A stretch of 64,000 bases of DNA from JAWMQL01 sp033283165. GTDB lineage: Bacteria; Pseudomonadota; Gammaproteobacteria; Pseudomonadales; Halieaceae. The notes under the pieces were generated by a model that made no database searches, was not told the DNA's origin, and was given only the letters and a program-made list of their open reading frames with translations. Location: contig JAWMQL010000003.1 of assembly GCA_033283165.1 (NCBI GenBank), forward strand, positions 124,001 through 188,000. The letters run 5' to 3'. Made by a program: the position numbers and the translations under genes. This document shows positions 8,357 to 19,200 of this stretch, piece after piece (position 1 is the stretch's first letter; the number at the start of each line of letters is the position of its first letter).

Positions 8357-8698
8357 ATGCACGAGGTCGCACTGTGCAATGCCCTGGTCGGGCTGATCAA
8401 CGACCAGCAACGGGAGCGCGGCTTTCGACAGGTGCGGCGGGTGATCGTGGAAGTCGGGGTACTGGGCCACGTCGACCCCAGGGCCCTGGATTTCGCCTTC
8501 GACGTGGAGGCGAGAAATTCCGCCGCGGAAGGGGCGGTGCTGGAAATACACGAAATCGAAGGGCGGGCCTGGTGCATGGACTGCTCGCAGTTGGTAACCC
8601 TGGGGCGACGCGGCGACGCCTGCCCGCTGTGCGGCGGCTTTGGCCTGATTGTCGAACAGGGTGAAGAGTTACGACTGAAGGAACTGGAGGTGATCTGA
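8357..8698 (+). CDS. hypA: Hydrogenase nickel chaperone HypA
   Basis: HypA, 113 aa, delivers nickel to the large subunit with HypB. The invariant N-terminal MHEVALC carries the nickel ligand His2. A four-cysteine zinc site is formed by WCMDC and CPLCGG near residues 74-94. Length is normal. The stop and the hypB start share TGATG. Confidence 0.96.
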   Translation: MHEVALCNALVGLINDQQRERGFRQVRRVIVEVGVLGHVDPRALDFAFDVEARNSAAEGAVLEIHEIEGRAWCMDCSQLVTLGRRGDACPLCGGFGLIVEQGEELRLKELEVI

Positions 8699-9507
8699 TG
8701 TGTGGCGTATGCGGATGCGGCGAGGGTGACACCCGGCTGGAAACCGGCGGCAGCGGATCGAAACCAGCGGCGCGGGACGTCGTGGTCCCGATTGACCAGG
8801 TTCACGACCACGGTGGCACCCTGCGGGACGACCCGGCCGGGCGCGCCCACCTGGTCAGCGTGGAGCAGGATATTCTCAGCAAGAACAATGCCCTGGCCGC
8901 GCACAACCGCAAGCATTTCAACAGTCACCGGGTGCTGGCGCTGAACCTCGTGTCCTCCCCCGGGGCGGGCAAGACCAGCCTGCTGGTCCAATCGCTGAAC
9001 CGGCTGCTGCCGGCAACGACGGCGGCGGTGATCGAGGGTGACCAGGAAACCACGGCAGACGCAGACCGCATTCGCGCCACCGGAGCACCGGCGATCCAGG
9101 TCAATACCGGCCGCGGCTGTCACCTGGACGCGGAGATGATCGACCAGGCTTTCCACCGCCTGCATTTTCAGGACGGGGTCCTGTTTATCGAAAACGTTGG
9201 CAACCTGGTGTGCCCGGCGGGGTTTGACCTGGGCGAGGCGCACAAGGTGGTGATCGCCTCGGTGACCGAGGGGGAGGACAAGCCCCTCAAGTATCCCAAT
9301 ATGTTTGCCGCAGCCAGCCTGATGCTGGTGTCCAAGGTCGACCTGCTGCCCCATCTCGATTTCGACGTGGAACAGCTGGTGGACAACGCCCGGCGGGTGA
9401 ACCCGAATCTCGCCGTAATTCACGTCTCGGCCACCACCGGCGAGGGTATCGACCGCTGGCTGCAGTGGGTTCGCGCGGCCCGGGATATGGCGTCGGTGAG
9501 CGCCTGA
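8698..9507 (+). CDS. hypB: Hydrogenase nickel-insertion GTPase HypB
   Basis: HypB, 269 aa. It starts with the high-affinity nickel motif CGVCGCG, has no long histidine-rich stretch, and carries the P-loop SSPGAGKTSL, the switch region EGDQETTADADR and GTP-specificity motif SKVDLLP. GTP hydrolysis drives nickel transfer to HupL with HypA. The short N-terminal linker lacking poly-His suggests little nickel storage function. Confidence 0.97.
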   Translation: MCGVCGCGEGDTRLETGGSGSKPAARDVVVPIDQVHDHGGTLRDDPAGRAHLVSVEQDILSKNNALAAHNRKHFNSHRVLALNLVSSPGAGKTSLLVQSLNRLLPATTAAVIEGDQETTADADRIRATGAPAIQVNTGRGCHLDAEMIDQAFHRLHFQDGVLFIENVGNLVCPAGFDLGEAHKVVIASVTEGEDKPLKYPNMFAAASLMLVSKVDLLPHLDFDVEQLVDNARRVNPNLAVIHVSATTGEGIDRWLQWVRAARDMASVSA

Positions 9508-9510
9508 GCC

Positions 9511-11808
9511 GTGCTGCATCGGGCCCGCAGTTATGCTCCCCCGCCGGCCGTTGAACGGCGTGTCATCCGTATTCGCGGGCTGGTACAGGGTGTGGGCTTC
9601 CGGCCCCATGTCTACCGCTGCGCGACCCGCTTCGGGCTGGCAGGCAGCGTCCGCAATGGCCCCGAGGGGGTGGTGATCGACGCGGAAGGCGCCCACCTCG
9701 ACGAATTCCTTCGCGACCTGCAACAGTCGCTGCCGCCGCTGGCGCGCATAGACAGCCTGATCGAAACACCCGCAGGAACCGCCGGGGCGGTGGGCTTCAA
9801 TATCGTGGAGACAGAGTCCGGCGCGGCGGCCGGGGCGGCCATTCCCGCCGACACGGCGATCTGCTCCGCTTGCCTCGAGGAACTGTTCGATCCCGGCAAC
9901 CGGCGTTACCTGCATCCCTTTATCGCCTGTTGCGATTGCGGCCCGCGCTACACCATGGCGCGGCAACTGCCCTATGATCGCGCCAATACCAGCATGGACC
10001 CGTTCCCCATGTGCCCGGCCTGCGACAGCGAGTACAGCGATCCGGGCAGCCGCCGTTTTCACGCCGAACCCGTGGCGTGCCACGACTGCGGACCGGCGCT
10101 GTCAGCGGATATCCGGACGCTGGCGGAACAACTCAGCGCTGGCAGGATCGCGGCCATCAAGGGCCTGGGCGGCTATCACCTGGCCTGCAACGCCCATGAC
10201 CAGGACGCTGTCCTGCGCCTGCGCAGCCGCAAACTGCGGGACGGTAAGCCGTTCGCCGTCATGGTACTTAACGCGGCCAGCGCTGCGCGCTACGTACAGC
10301 TGGATCAGGACGGGCGCCAATTGCTCGAGAGCCGCGAACGGCCGGTGGTGGTGGCGCCAACAGGCGGCGCAGGAACCGCGCTCTGCCCGGCCCTGTCGCC
10401 GGGGCTCGCCACCCTGGGTGTCATGCTGCCCTACACCGCCGTCCACTACCTGCTGTTCCACGCCCTGCTTGACTGCCCCGCGGGGACCGGCTGGCTTGAT
10501 GACAGTAACGACCTGGTGCTGGTGATGACCAGTGCCAACATCAGCGGGGACCCCTTGATCGTATCGCGCGAGGAAGCGGAGCAACGCCTGGCGGGGATCG
10601 CCGATCTGATCCTGCACCACGACCGCGAGATCGCCGCGCGCGCGGACGACTCGGTGGTTCGCGCCACACCCGGCGCGGCGCCGACCATCATTCGCCGGGC
10701 CAGGGGCTATACGCCCCACGCGATCAAGCTCGCGGGTGAGCATACCCCCGCTGTCCTGGCACTCGGGGCGCACCTGAAATCGACCGTGACCATGACCCGC
10801 GGCGAGCTGGCCTATATCTCCCCCCACGTGGGGGATCTCGATACACCGGCCGCGGTCAACTTCCACGCCGAATCTGCCCGGGCGCTGCAGGACATGTTAC
10901 AGACACGCCCGGAGCTACTGGCCTGCGACTGGCATAACGATTTCGCCTCGACCCGGCTGGCGGAACAGCTCAGCGCGACCCTGGACCTGCCGCTGGTGCG
11001 GGTGCAACACCACCACGCCCACGCCGGCGCTATCCTCGCTGAACACGGCCATGAAGGAGCGGCCCTGGCCATGGCCCTGGACGGCCACGGCAGCGGATTC
11101 GAGGGGCAATCCTGGGGGGGTGAATTGCTGCGGGTAAATGGCGCCGTCTTTCAGCGCCTCGGTCACTTTGCACCCCTGGCGCTGCCCGGCGGTGACCGTG
11201 CCGCACGCGAGCCCTGGCGCATGGCGGCGGGGGTGCTGCAGCAGCTGGGCCGGGGCGAGGAGATTCTTCGCCGTTTCGGGCAGGAGGCCCTGGCGCCGGC
11301 AATCTCGCAGCTCTTGTCCGCCGGCACCGTGCCTGTCACAACGGCCGCCGGCAGGTTGTTCGACGCGGCGGCGGGCCTGCTCGGCGTGAGCAGCCGTGCG
11401 GCCTTTGAGGGTGAGCCGCCGATGCTGCTGGAGGGCCTGGTGCGCAGGCCCCGGGCCTGCCCCGGGGGCTACACCCTGGACCAGGGTGTGCTGGATTTCA
11501 GCGGTTTGCTGCGGCACCTGGCGGACTGTACCGACCCGGTGCTGGGCGCGGAGTGGTTACACGGTACCGTGATCGACGCTGTGACGGCCTGGGCCGCAGA
11601 GGCGGCCACAGGCACAGGCATTGACACCATAGCGCTGTGCGGCGGCTGTTTTCTCAACAGCCACCTGGCGCGGGAAGTGCCCGGGCGGCTGCGGGAGCGG
11701 GGCCTGCGGGTCCTGACGGCGGAGACCCTGCCGCCCAACGACGGCGCGATCAGCCTGGGTCAGGCCTGGGTTGCCCGATTCCACCAACGACGAAGCTCAA
11801 CTGACTAG
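9511..11808 (+). CDS. hypF: Carbamoyltransferase HypF
   Basis: HypF, 765 aa, makes the cyano ligands of the active-site iron from carbamoyl phosphate, handing the group to HypE. Domains in order: acylphosphatase (GLVQGVGFRPHVYRCA), two zinc-finger units (CSACLEEL with CCDCGPR; CPACDSEY with CHDCGP), YrdC-like domain (AAIKGLGGYHLACNA) and Kae1/carbamoyltransferase-like domain (QHHHAHAGAILAEHG, CGGCFLNSHL). The start is GTG, 3 bases after the hypB stop. Full length with all domains intact. Confidence 0.97.
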   Translation: MLHRARSYAPPPAVERRVIRIRGLVQGVGFRPHVYRCATRFGLAGSVRNGPEGVVIDAEGAHLDEFLRDLQQSLPPLARIDSLIETPAGTAGAVGFNIVETESGAAAGAAIPADTAICSACLEELFDPGNRRYLHPFIACCDCGPRYTMARQLPYDRANTSMDPFPMCPACDSEYSDPGSRRFHAEPVACHDCGPALSADIRTLAEQLSAGRIAAIKGLGGYHLACNAHDQDAVLRLRSRKLRDGKPFAVMVLNAASAARYVQLDQDGRQLLESRERPVVVAPTGGAGTALCPALSPGLATLGVMLPYTAVHYLLFHALLDCPAGTGWLDDSNDLVLVMTSANISGDPLIVSREEAEQRLAGIADLILHHDREIAARADDSVVRATPGAAPTIIRRARGYTPHAIKLAGEHTPAVLALGAHLKSTVTMTRGELAYISPHVGDLDTPAAVNFHAESARALQDMLQTRPELLACDWHNDFASTRLAEQLSATLDLPLVRVQHHHAHAGAILAEHGHEGAALAMALDGHGSGFEGQSWGGELLRVNGAVFQRLGHFAPLALPGGDRAAREPWRMAAGVLQQLGRGEEILRRFGQEALAPAISQLLSAGTVPVTTAAGRLFDAAAGLLGVSSRAAFEGEPPMLLEGLVRRPRACPGGYTLDQGVLDFSGLLRHLADCTDPVLGAEWLHGTVIDAVTAWAAEAATGTGIDTIALCGGCFLNSHLAREVPGRLRERGLRVLTAETLPPNDGAISLGQAWVARFHQRRSSTD

Positions 11809-11819
11809 GGGGTCTGAAC

Positions 11820-12053
11820 ATGTGCCTGGCCATTCCGGTACGCATCACGGAAATCCTGGACGGGAGCCGCGCGCTGGCCTCCGCCGGCGGTATCGTACGT
11901 GAAATCGATATCTCCCTGGTGGACGGCCTGCAGGCAGGTGACTACGTGATCCTGCACGTGGGCTTCGCCCTGTCCAGACTGAACGAGGAAGAGGCGCAGC
12001 GAACGCTGGCGACGATGGCCGGTATGGGCGCCGTCGGGGAGGCAAGCCTATGA
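11820..12053 (+). CDS. hypC: Hydrogenase maturation chaperone HypC
   Basis: HypC, 77 aa, begins MCLAIP with the essential Cys2 and forms the HypCD complex on which Fe(CN)2CO is assembled. It lies 11 bases after hypF and overlaps hypD by 4 bases. It is the second HypC-family gene of the operon, beside hupF at 4938. Confidence 0.96.
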   Translation: MCLAIPVRITEILDGSRALASAGGIVREIDISLVDGLQAGDYVILHVGFALSRLNEEEAQRTLATMAGMGAVGEASL

Positions 12054-13225
12054 AATACGTGGAAGAGTTCCGCGATGGTGAACGGGCCAGGGGCATGGCG
12101 CGCGCCCTGCAGGTCGAGGCGCGTCCTGATCGGCGTTATCGACTGATGGAGTTTTGCGGTGGCCACACCCACGCCGTGTTCCGGCACGGCATTCCCGACC
12201 TGCTGCCCCCCAACATCGAACTGATCCACGGGCCGGGATGCCCGGTCTGTGTACTGCCCATCGGTCGGCTTGACATGGCGATCCGGCTGGTGGACGAACA
12301 CCCGGAGGTAATCCTTGCGAGTTACGGCGACATGCTGCGGGTGCCCGGCGGCAGGCGGCGCAGCCTCCTGCAGGCCAGGTCGGACGGCGCCGATGTACGT
12401 ATGGTCTACTCGGTCAGCGATGCCCTGGCACTGGCCCGGGCCAACCCGGACCGGCAGGTGGTCTTCTTCGGCATAGGTTTTGAAACCACCACCCCGCCCA
12501 CCGCACTGGGAATACAAGAGGCTCGCCGCACGGGGCTGGATAACTTCTCGGTCTTCTGCAATCACGTGCTGACGCCCGCCGCGATGAGCGCCATTCTCGA
12601 CGTCGCGCCAGACTCGGGCGACAGCGTGGAGGTGGACGGTTTTATCGGACCGTCCCACGTAAGCGTCATCATCGGCTCCGATGCCTACCGGTTCTGCGCC
12701 AGGAAATATCACAAGCCCGTGGTCATCGCCGGATTCGAACCGCTGGACGTGCTGCAGTCCATCGTCATGCTGGTGCGCCAGCTCAACGAGGGCCGGGCAG
12801 AGATCGAGAACCAGTACACCCGGGCGGTGACGCCCGGGGGCAACAGCAAGGCCCAACAGGTGGTACAGGAGGTATTCACCCTGCGGCCCAGTTTCGAGTG
12901 GCGCGGGCTGGGCGAGATACCCCGGTCGGCCCTGCAAATCACCCACGCCTACCGCGAATTCGATGCCGAGCACCGTTTCAATATGCGCTATGAGCCGGTC
13001 GCCGGCACCCGGGGCTGCGAATGCCCCGCGGTCCTGCGCGGCGCGAAAAAGCCGACGGATTGCAAGCTGTTCGCCACGGCCTGTTCACCCGAGTCACCCC
13101 TGGGTTCCTGCATGGTCTCGGACGAGGGCGCCTGTGCCGCCTATTTTACCTACGGCCGCTTCCGGGAGCAGGCGCTGGTACAACAGGCCCGGCAGCGTGC
13201 CCAACAGAAAGCGAAGCGTGCATAA
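12050..13225 (+). CDS. hypD: Hydrogenase maturation FeS protein HypD
   Basis: HypD, 391 aa, [4Fe-4S] protein that with HypC assembles the Fe(CN)2CO group. The conserved motifs are present: MEFCGGHTHAVFRHG (Cys of the first catalytic motif), GPGCPVCVLP, FFGIGFETTTPPTA, and the C-terminal cluster cysteines in CECPAVL, CKLFATAC, SCMVSDEGACAAYF. A short Gln/Arg/Lys-rich tail ends the protein. Confidence 0.97.
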   Translation: MKYVEEFRDGERARGMARALQVEARPDRRYRLMEFCGGHTHAVFRHGIPDLLPPNIELIHGPGCPVCVLPIGRLDMAIRLVDEHPEVILASYGDMLRVPGGRRRSLLQARSDGADVRMVYSVSDALALARANPDRQVVFFGIGFETTTPPTALGIQEARRTGLDNFSVFCNHVLTPAAMSAILDVAPDSGDSVEVDGFIGPSHVSVIIGSDAYRFCARKYHKPVVIAGFEPLDVLQSIVMLVRQLNEGRAEIENQYTRAVTPGGNSKAQQVVQEVFTLRPSFEWRGLGEIPRSALQITHAYREFDAEHRFNMRYEPVAGTRGCECPAVLRGAKKPTDCKLFATACSPESPLGSCMVSDEGACAAYFTYGRFREQALVQQARQRAQQKAKRA

Positions 13226-13226
13226 C

Positions 13227-14303
13227 ATGGACCTGCCGCGAGAAAACAGCAGCTTCCAGGCCGGTCGGCGCCAGGCGCGCAAGCTGGACCTGGCCAATGG
13301 CCGGGTCGACCTGAGTCATGGCGCCGGCGGCCGGGCCATGGCTGACCTGATCGACCTGATGTTCCGTAAGGCCTTTGACAACGCCCTGCTCGACCAGGCC
13401 AATGACCAGGCGAGTTTTGACGTGGAAGCCGGCCGCCTGGTGATGAGTACCGACTCCTTCGTCATCTCACCACTGTTCTTCCCCGGTGGCGACATCGGCA
13501 GCCTGGCGGTGCACGGTACGGTCAACGATCTCGCCATGGCCGGAGCCCGGCCCCTCTACCTGAGCGCCGGGTTTATCCTGGAGGAAGGACTGCCACTGCA
13601 GGACCTGGCCCGAATCGTCGACTCCATGGCCACCGCCGCCCGCGAGGCCGGGGTGCTGGTCGTCACCGGTGATACCAAGGTCGTGGAGCGCGGCAAGGGG
13701 GACGGGATATTCATCAACACGGCGGGGGTCGGCCGGGTCCCGGCCGGCCTGGAAATCTCGGGTGACCGCGCCCGACCGGGTGATAAAATCCTGGTCTCCG
13801 GCACGCTCGGGGATCACGGCATGGCCATCATGTCACTGCGCAACGGCCTGCAGTTCGAGACCGCGCTGCGATCCGATTCAGCAGCCCTGAATAGCCTGGT
13901 GGGTCGCATGGTCGAGGCGGCGGGTCCCGCCATTCGCACCCTGCGTGATCCCACCCGCGGCGGACTGGCCGCCACCCTCAACGAAATAGCCGACCAGTCA
14001 GGCACCGGCATGCGTTTGCACGAGCCGGATATTCCGATCCGGGCAGAGGTGCGCGGGGCCTGCGAACTGTTGGGACTGGACCCGCTGAACGTGGCCAACG
14101 AAGGCAAGCTGATTGCCATCGTTGAAGCTGGCGCAGCGGACACCCTGCTGGCCGCGATGCGGCGGGACCCGCAGGGATGCGACGCCGCCGTTATCGGTGA
14201 GGTCATCGACGACCCCCTGCACCTGGTTCGCATGGTCACCGGCATCGGCGGCGAGCGCGTCATCGACTGGTTACACGGGGAGCAACTGCCCCGCATCTGT
14301 TAG
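13227..14303 (+). CDS. hypE: Thiocarbamate dehydratase HypE
   Basis: HypE, 358 aa from ATG 13227; a GTG nine bases upstream is an alternative start. It dehydrates the carbamoyl group on its C-terminal cysteine to thiocyanate and donates cyanide to HypCD. The C-terminus is PRIC, with the required terminal Cys. N-terminal DLSHGAGGRAMADLI and the ATP-binding MSTDSFVISPLFFPGGDIG match PurM-like HypE proteins. It begins one base after the hypD stop and is the last gene of the run; no clear terminator follows. Confidence 0.97.
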   Translation: MDLPRENSSFQAGRRQARKLDLANGRVDLSHGAGGRAMADLIDLMFRKAFDNALLDQANDQASFDVEAGRLVMSTDSFVISPLFFPGGDIGSLAVHGTVNDLAMAGARPLYLSAGFILEEGLPLQDLARIVDSMATAAREAGVLVVTGDTKVVERGKGDGIFINTAGVGRVPAGLEISGDRARPGDKILVSGTLGDHGMAIMSLRNGLQFETALRSDSAALNSLVGRMVEAAGPAIRTLRDPTRGGLAATLNEIADQSGTGMRLHEPDIPIRAEVRGACELLGLDPLNVANEGKLIAIVEAGAADTLLAAMRRDPQGCDAAVIGEVIDDPLHLVRMVTGIGGERVIDWLHGEQLPRIC

Positions 14304-14479
14304 GCAGCAGTGCAATAAGCGCTGCCCTGTCGAGGCCCGCAAAGCCGTGGCATGCCGCCCCGCACGACCCCGGCTGTAATCGACAGCCCGTCCCACATGG
14401 GCTACTTTCCTTACAAGAGTCCGCAACCAGCTTACAGAGAGGATCGCGTGGTACACCCGCGGGGCCACGATACCCGACG

Positions 14480-16270
14480 ATGAAGTCCAAGCAGAACAGT
14501 CACGAGGATCAAACCCAGAACACCGGTCCCACCTTCCTGGTGGTGGACGATGATGCCATGGTGCGCAAGATCGTTACCCGTGGACTGGCGGCGCTGGACC
14601 CGGCAGAAGTCCTGGAAGTGGAGGATGGAGTGGCGGCGCAGGCTGTACTGAGCCAAAAGGCTGTCGACGTGGTGGTAACGGATGTGCTCATGCCGAACAT
14701 GACGGGTCTCGAGCTCATGAAGTGGGCCCAGGAGCACTGCCCGGAGCCGCTGTGGATCGTGCTGTCGGAACTGGAGACATTCGATACCGCCGTGGATGCG
14801 CTGCAACTGGGCGCCTTTGACTACCTCGGCAAGCCACCCGAAGTGCAACGGGTCCGGGTCGCCGTGCGCAATGCCCTGGACCAGATCGAGCTGGTGCGCG
14901 AGCGCACCCGGCTGTATGAACAGATCGAACGCAGCAACGCCCAGCTGGCCGAGAAGGTGGAGCAACTGGAACAGGTCTGTCACATGCTTGAGGAACAGGC
15001 CGCAGTGATCCAGTCAGACCTGGCCCGGGCGGAAATCATCCAGCGCGCGTTGTTACCCCAGGAGCCCCCGGAAATAGACGGCTGGTGCATCGAAACCCTG
15101 TACCGGTCCGGCAGCAGCGTGGGCGGTGACCTGTACGACGTCCTGCTCCTGGACGACCGACACGTGGGCCTGATCATCGCGGACGCCGCCGGACACGGCG
15201 TTGCGGCGGCCATGCTGTCAGTGCTGTTCAAGCTGCGACTCACGCTCACCGATCGGGCCGGCAATGTGCAGTCACCGGGCAAGGTCCTGGCCAGGCTCAA
15301 CCACCAGCTGTACGAAACCATTTCGGCTCCGGGGGCCTTCATAACCGCGGCCTACGTGCTGGTCGACAGGCTCTCCGGCTCCATACAGATGGCGTCCGCC
15401 GGGCACCCGCCCTGCATCCGGGTTGCGCAGGGCGGGCGGGCAAAACTGTTGACTCGCACCGGCCCGGCCCTGGGCCTGGCGTCGGAAGCCCACTATAACG
15501 AATGCGAAATGCAGCTGGATCCCGGTGACCGGCTGTTGTTGTACACCGATGGCGTGCTGGGATGCGGGGAGGCCACGGTCACGATAGAGGACCTCATCCG
15601 CCACATGTCACCCGGGGTCGACCGGGCGAAGATACCGGGTAGCCTGTACCGGGCGGCGACCCGCTGCGTCAAGGGCGAGTGCGACGATATCACGGTGATC
15701 CTGCTCGAGCGCGGCGAGGGCGCCAGCCATTTCGACGACACCCCGGGTGCCGGGGAGCGCCCAGCACAGCAACAGCCGGCGGAACAACCCCGTTTGCTGC
15801 AGGGTGTGGCTGGCAACCAGGCCTTCCTCAGCCTGGCCGGTAACGTCACCTGGGTATTCAGCCAGGCTTTCATGGACGCCGCCCACCACCTGCTCGAGCA
15901 GCACGACGGCCTGACCATAGACCTGGGAGACTGCGAGTACATGGACAGTACCTGCCTCGGGACCCTGCACGAAATCGTGACCTCGAAGCCGGACGCGGTG
16001 ACCGTACAGCGGATGCCCGCCAGTATCCGGGATCTGTTTGAAGAATTGAGCATGGACGCCGTGTTGAGTCGCGCCAGTGCCGGAACCGCCCCGCTCCCGG
16101 ACACGATGAAACCCCTGCAACAGGTACAGCTGGATCCGGCCCGCCAGGGCGCCAGGATGCTCAGCGCGCACGAGACGCTGGCCTCGCTCAGTCCGGAAAA
16201 TCGCGAGAAATTTCGCGGCGTGGTGGATTCACTGCGAGCCGACCTGGACCCCGAGGAGCCGGAGGATTAA
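14480..16270 (+). CDS. Response regulator with PP2C phosphatase and STAS domain
   Basis: 596 aa. Residues about 17-135 are a receiver domain (acidic D23-D25, phospho-acceptor D68 in TDVLMPNMTG, Lys in YLGKPPE). A coiled coil of about 50 residues follows (ERTRLYEQIERSNAQLAEKV). Residues about 195-415 are a SpoIIE/RsbU-type PP2C domain with metal aspartates in GGDLYD and ADAAGHGVAAAM. Residues about 440-545 look like a STAS anti-sigma antagonist domain with S490 in MDSTCLG, the residue normally phosphorylated. In Pseudomonas HsbR/HsbA these functions are on separate proteins; here the phosphatase and a likely substrate are fused. It lies 176 bases after hypE, so co-transcription with the hydrogenase is possible but unproven. 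The target anti-sigma kinase is not in the window. Confidence 0.85.
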   Translation: MKSKQNSHEDQTQNTGPTFLVVDDDAMVRKIVTRGLAALDPAEVLEVEDGVAAQAVLSQKAVDVVVTDVLMPNMTGLELMKWAQEHCPEPLWIVLSELETFDTAVDALQLGAFDYLGKPPEVQRVRVAVRNALDQIELVRERTRLYEQIERSNAQLAEKVEQLEQVCHMLEEQAAVIQSDLARAEIIQRALLPQEPPEIDGWCIETLYRSGSSVGGDLYDVLLLDDRHVGLIIADAAGHGVAAAMLSVLFKLRLTLTDRAGNVQSPGKVLARLNHQLYETISAPGAFITAAYVLVDRLSGSIQMASAGHPPCIRVAQGGRAKLLTRTGPALGLASEAHYNECEMQLDPGDRLLLYTDGVLGCGEATVTIEDLIRHMSPGVDRAKIPGSLYRAATRCVKGECDDITVILLERGEGASHFDDTPGAGERPAQQQPAEQPRLLQGVAGNQAFLSLAGNVTWVFSQAFMDAAHHLLEQHDGLTIDLGDCEYMDSTCLGTLHEIVTSKPDAVTVQRMPASIRDLFEELSMDAVLSRASAGTAPLPDTMKPLQQVQLDPARQGARMLSAHETLASLSPENREKFRGVVDSLRADLDPEEPED

Positions 16271-16284
16271 GAGGTAGCTCGCAA

Positions 16285-19200
16285 TCACTCGGCGAGGGAC
16301 GCCCGCTGTTCCGCCACGCCCCGTAAAGCCGTCTGCAGTTCGGCAACCTTGTGTTGCAACTCCCGCAGGACCGGGCCCGCGGCGTCCAGCTGTTCGTCCC
16401 GACCGATGTACTCCAGGCGCATGGCGGTGGCAGCCACGGCCCGGCCACCGACGATGTTGGCAGAGCCCTTGAGCGTATGTGCCGCCCGCCGCAGGTCAGA
16501 TGGCGCCTCGCTGGCTATCGCCTCCTCAATCTCTGCCATCAGCTTGGGACACTGATCGAAGAACATCCCGGTCAGCTCTATCAGCAGGTCTTCGTCGCCC
16601 TCGAGATTCCCTAACGCGCCCTGCCAGTCCAGGCAGGGCTCGGCATCCTCGTCAGCCGAAGCCGGCGGCTCCGCCTGCACTTCCGGCCCCTGCGGTTCCG
16701 GGGCCATCTCCTCCACGGCGCGAAACAGCTCCACCGCCCGAAAAGGCTTGGTCACGAAAGCGTCCATGCCTGCGGCGAAACAGCGCTCCCGCTCCTCGTT
16801 GGTCGCACCCGCGGTCATCGCCACGATGGGCACGTGAATGCCCTTCTCGTGTTCGTTGTCCCGAATAGCCCGCGTTGCCGTCAGGCCATCCATCACCGGC
16901 ATGTGAATATCCATCAACACCACGTCGAAATGCTTTCGTGCCAGTACATCCACCGCCTGCGCCCCGTTCTGCGCCACCTCGACGCTGTGTCCGCGCCGGG
17001 TCAGCAGATCCTTTGCCACTTTCTGGTTGACGGGATTGTCTTCTACCAGCAGGACCAGCCGGGCGGCGATTTCCAGGGGTTCCTCGCCCGGCTCCGCTTC
17101 CCCGCTCCGCGCCGGTGTGACACCCAGGGCATCACAGATGGCCGCGAGCAGGTCGGAGTGTTTGATGGGTTTCAACAGGGTACGCGAGATATCGAGGCTG
17201 CGGAGCTGCGACTCCTGCTCCGAGCGCCCGGCCGACGTCAGCATGAGGATACGCATATCCGAATGGGCCGGTCTCTCGCGGATTTTTGCCGCCAGATCGA
17301 ATCCATCCATGTGCGGCATCATGACATCCAGCAGGGCGAGGATGAAACTCTCGCCCTGCTCCTCCGCCCGCGCAAGCTCGGCGAGAGCATTTGCGCCGCT
17401 GTCCACCACGCTGACCAGCATTCCCCAGTTGGTCAGCAGTTCCTCCAGTATCTTCCGGTTGGTCGCGTTGTCGTCGACTACCAGTGCCCGTTTTTCGCGC
17501 AGCCCGGCCGGGTGCAGGGGTACCGTCGCCGGCTCCCCGGGCAGCTCAAAATCGGCACAGAAAGAGAACGTGCTGCCCCGGCCGAGCTTGCTCTTCACTG
17601 CCATCTGGCCGCCCATCATTTCGGCCAGTTGGGACGCGATTGACAGACCCAGCCCGGTGCCCCCGAACTGGCGTGTGGTGGAGGAATCCGCCTGGCCGAA
17701 GGCTTCGAATATTTTGCGCTGTTGCTGTTTGCTGATACCGACCCCTGTATCGCGCACCGAGAATTCCACTCGCGCGCTATTCCCGGAGACGGACGCCAGC
17801 TGCAGATCAACGACAACCTCGCCGCTTTCGGTAAATTTGATGGCGTTGCCCACCAGGTTGACCAGGATCTGCCGCAGGCGCAGCGGGTCACCGACCAGTC
17901 TGTCCGGCACTTCGGGCGGGATATGATAGGTCAGCTCCAGCCCCTTCTCTCCCGCGCGCAGGCCCATTCCCTGCAGGGTGTCGCCGAGGATGTCGCGCAG
18001 GTTGAACGGGATTGCCTCCAGGTCCAGCCGGCCCGCCTCGATCTTGGAGAAGTCGAGAATATCGTTGATCAGGCCCAGCAGGGTGTCGGCGGATTTTATG
18101 ATCAGGGACACGTACTCCCGCTGCTGGGATGTCAGGTCGGTGCCTTCGAGCAGCTCCGCCATGCCGATCACCCCGTTCATCGGCGTGCGTATCTCGTGGC
18201 TCATGGTGGAGAGAAAATCACTCTTGGCCCGGGTCATCTGTACCAGCCGCTCATTGGCCACCTGCAGTTCCTTGGTCTTGCTCTCCAGTTTCAGGTTGAT
18301 GCGGTGCTTGCTGCGATAACTGCGAAAAATAATCACGATCAGGAGCAGCACCAGCAGCAGGGCCGCGGCGGCGCCGCTGAGGATATAGCGCTGGTTTTCA
18401 ATGGTGCTGAGCTGTTTCACCAGTACCGTATTCTGTTCCGCTATCTGACGCTCCTGCTCTTCCATCTCGGCCTGTTGATCCTCCAGGCGATCCTGGTTGC
18501 GCCTGATCCGCTCGGAGTAACCCTCGATGTATGCCTCTTTCTCGGCCAGCGTCGCCTCCTTTTCCAATAGCGCGCTTTCATTGGCCTTCAGCCTGTTCTC
18601 GCTTATCTCCAGGGTTGTCTGAATATCCGCCAGGTTTTGCTCCAGCTTCGCCAGTTCAGCTTTGTTGGCCGTGACCTGCCTGCGCTGCTGCTCGATCGTC
18701 CCGGCCTGTTCCGCCAGCAGTTTCTTCTGCGCCTCCAGCTGCTCCTGCTGTTCGGCGGCGACGGCCCTGGCGCTCACCAACTCGGCCTCGGTCTCCTTGT
18801 AGATGGTCGCGGCATCGAGTTCGGTGCCGCCGAACAGCAGAATGTCCTTCGACAACTCCATTCCCGCGTACACGATGTTGCTGCGATTTATTTCAAAGGA
18901 CAGCCGCGTCTCACTGGGGTGGGTGAAATTGACCATGATGTGGCGCTGGTCGTCGCTGCCATCCGTGACAATCAGGGTGTTGCTGCCGTGCAGGTCGCGC
19001 TCGATCCTCGACAGCCGAGAGTTCCAGGTCGGGTCCAGCACCAGCATGTGCGCGGCCTTGGCCTTGGAAATCGTATTGAACTGGACCACCTTGACCGGCT
19101 TGCCACGCACCGTCCAGTCAACCGCCTGCCGTTCGAGCGCACTCAGCAACGCCCGGTCACGGCCGTACAGGCCGACGACAAAGCGCTCGGTTCTGTTCTC

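Noticed and set aside
8254..10083. 609-codon open frame on the minus strand opposite hupK-hypA-hypB-hypF
   Set aside because: It is antisense to four well-recognised genes, has a composition typical of GC-rich shadow frames (His/Arg/Gln-rich) and no recognisable domain.
14304..14330. GGCAGC/GCTGCC pair after hypE as a terminator
   Set aside because: Only a 6-bp stem around a loop of 12 bases or more and no T-run; too weak to call.
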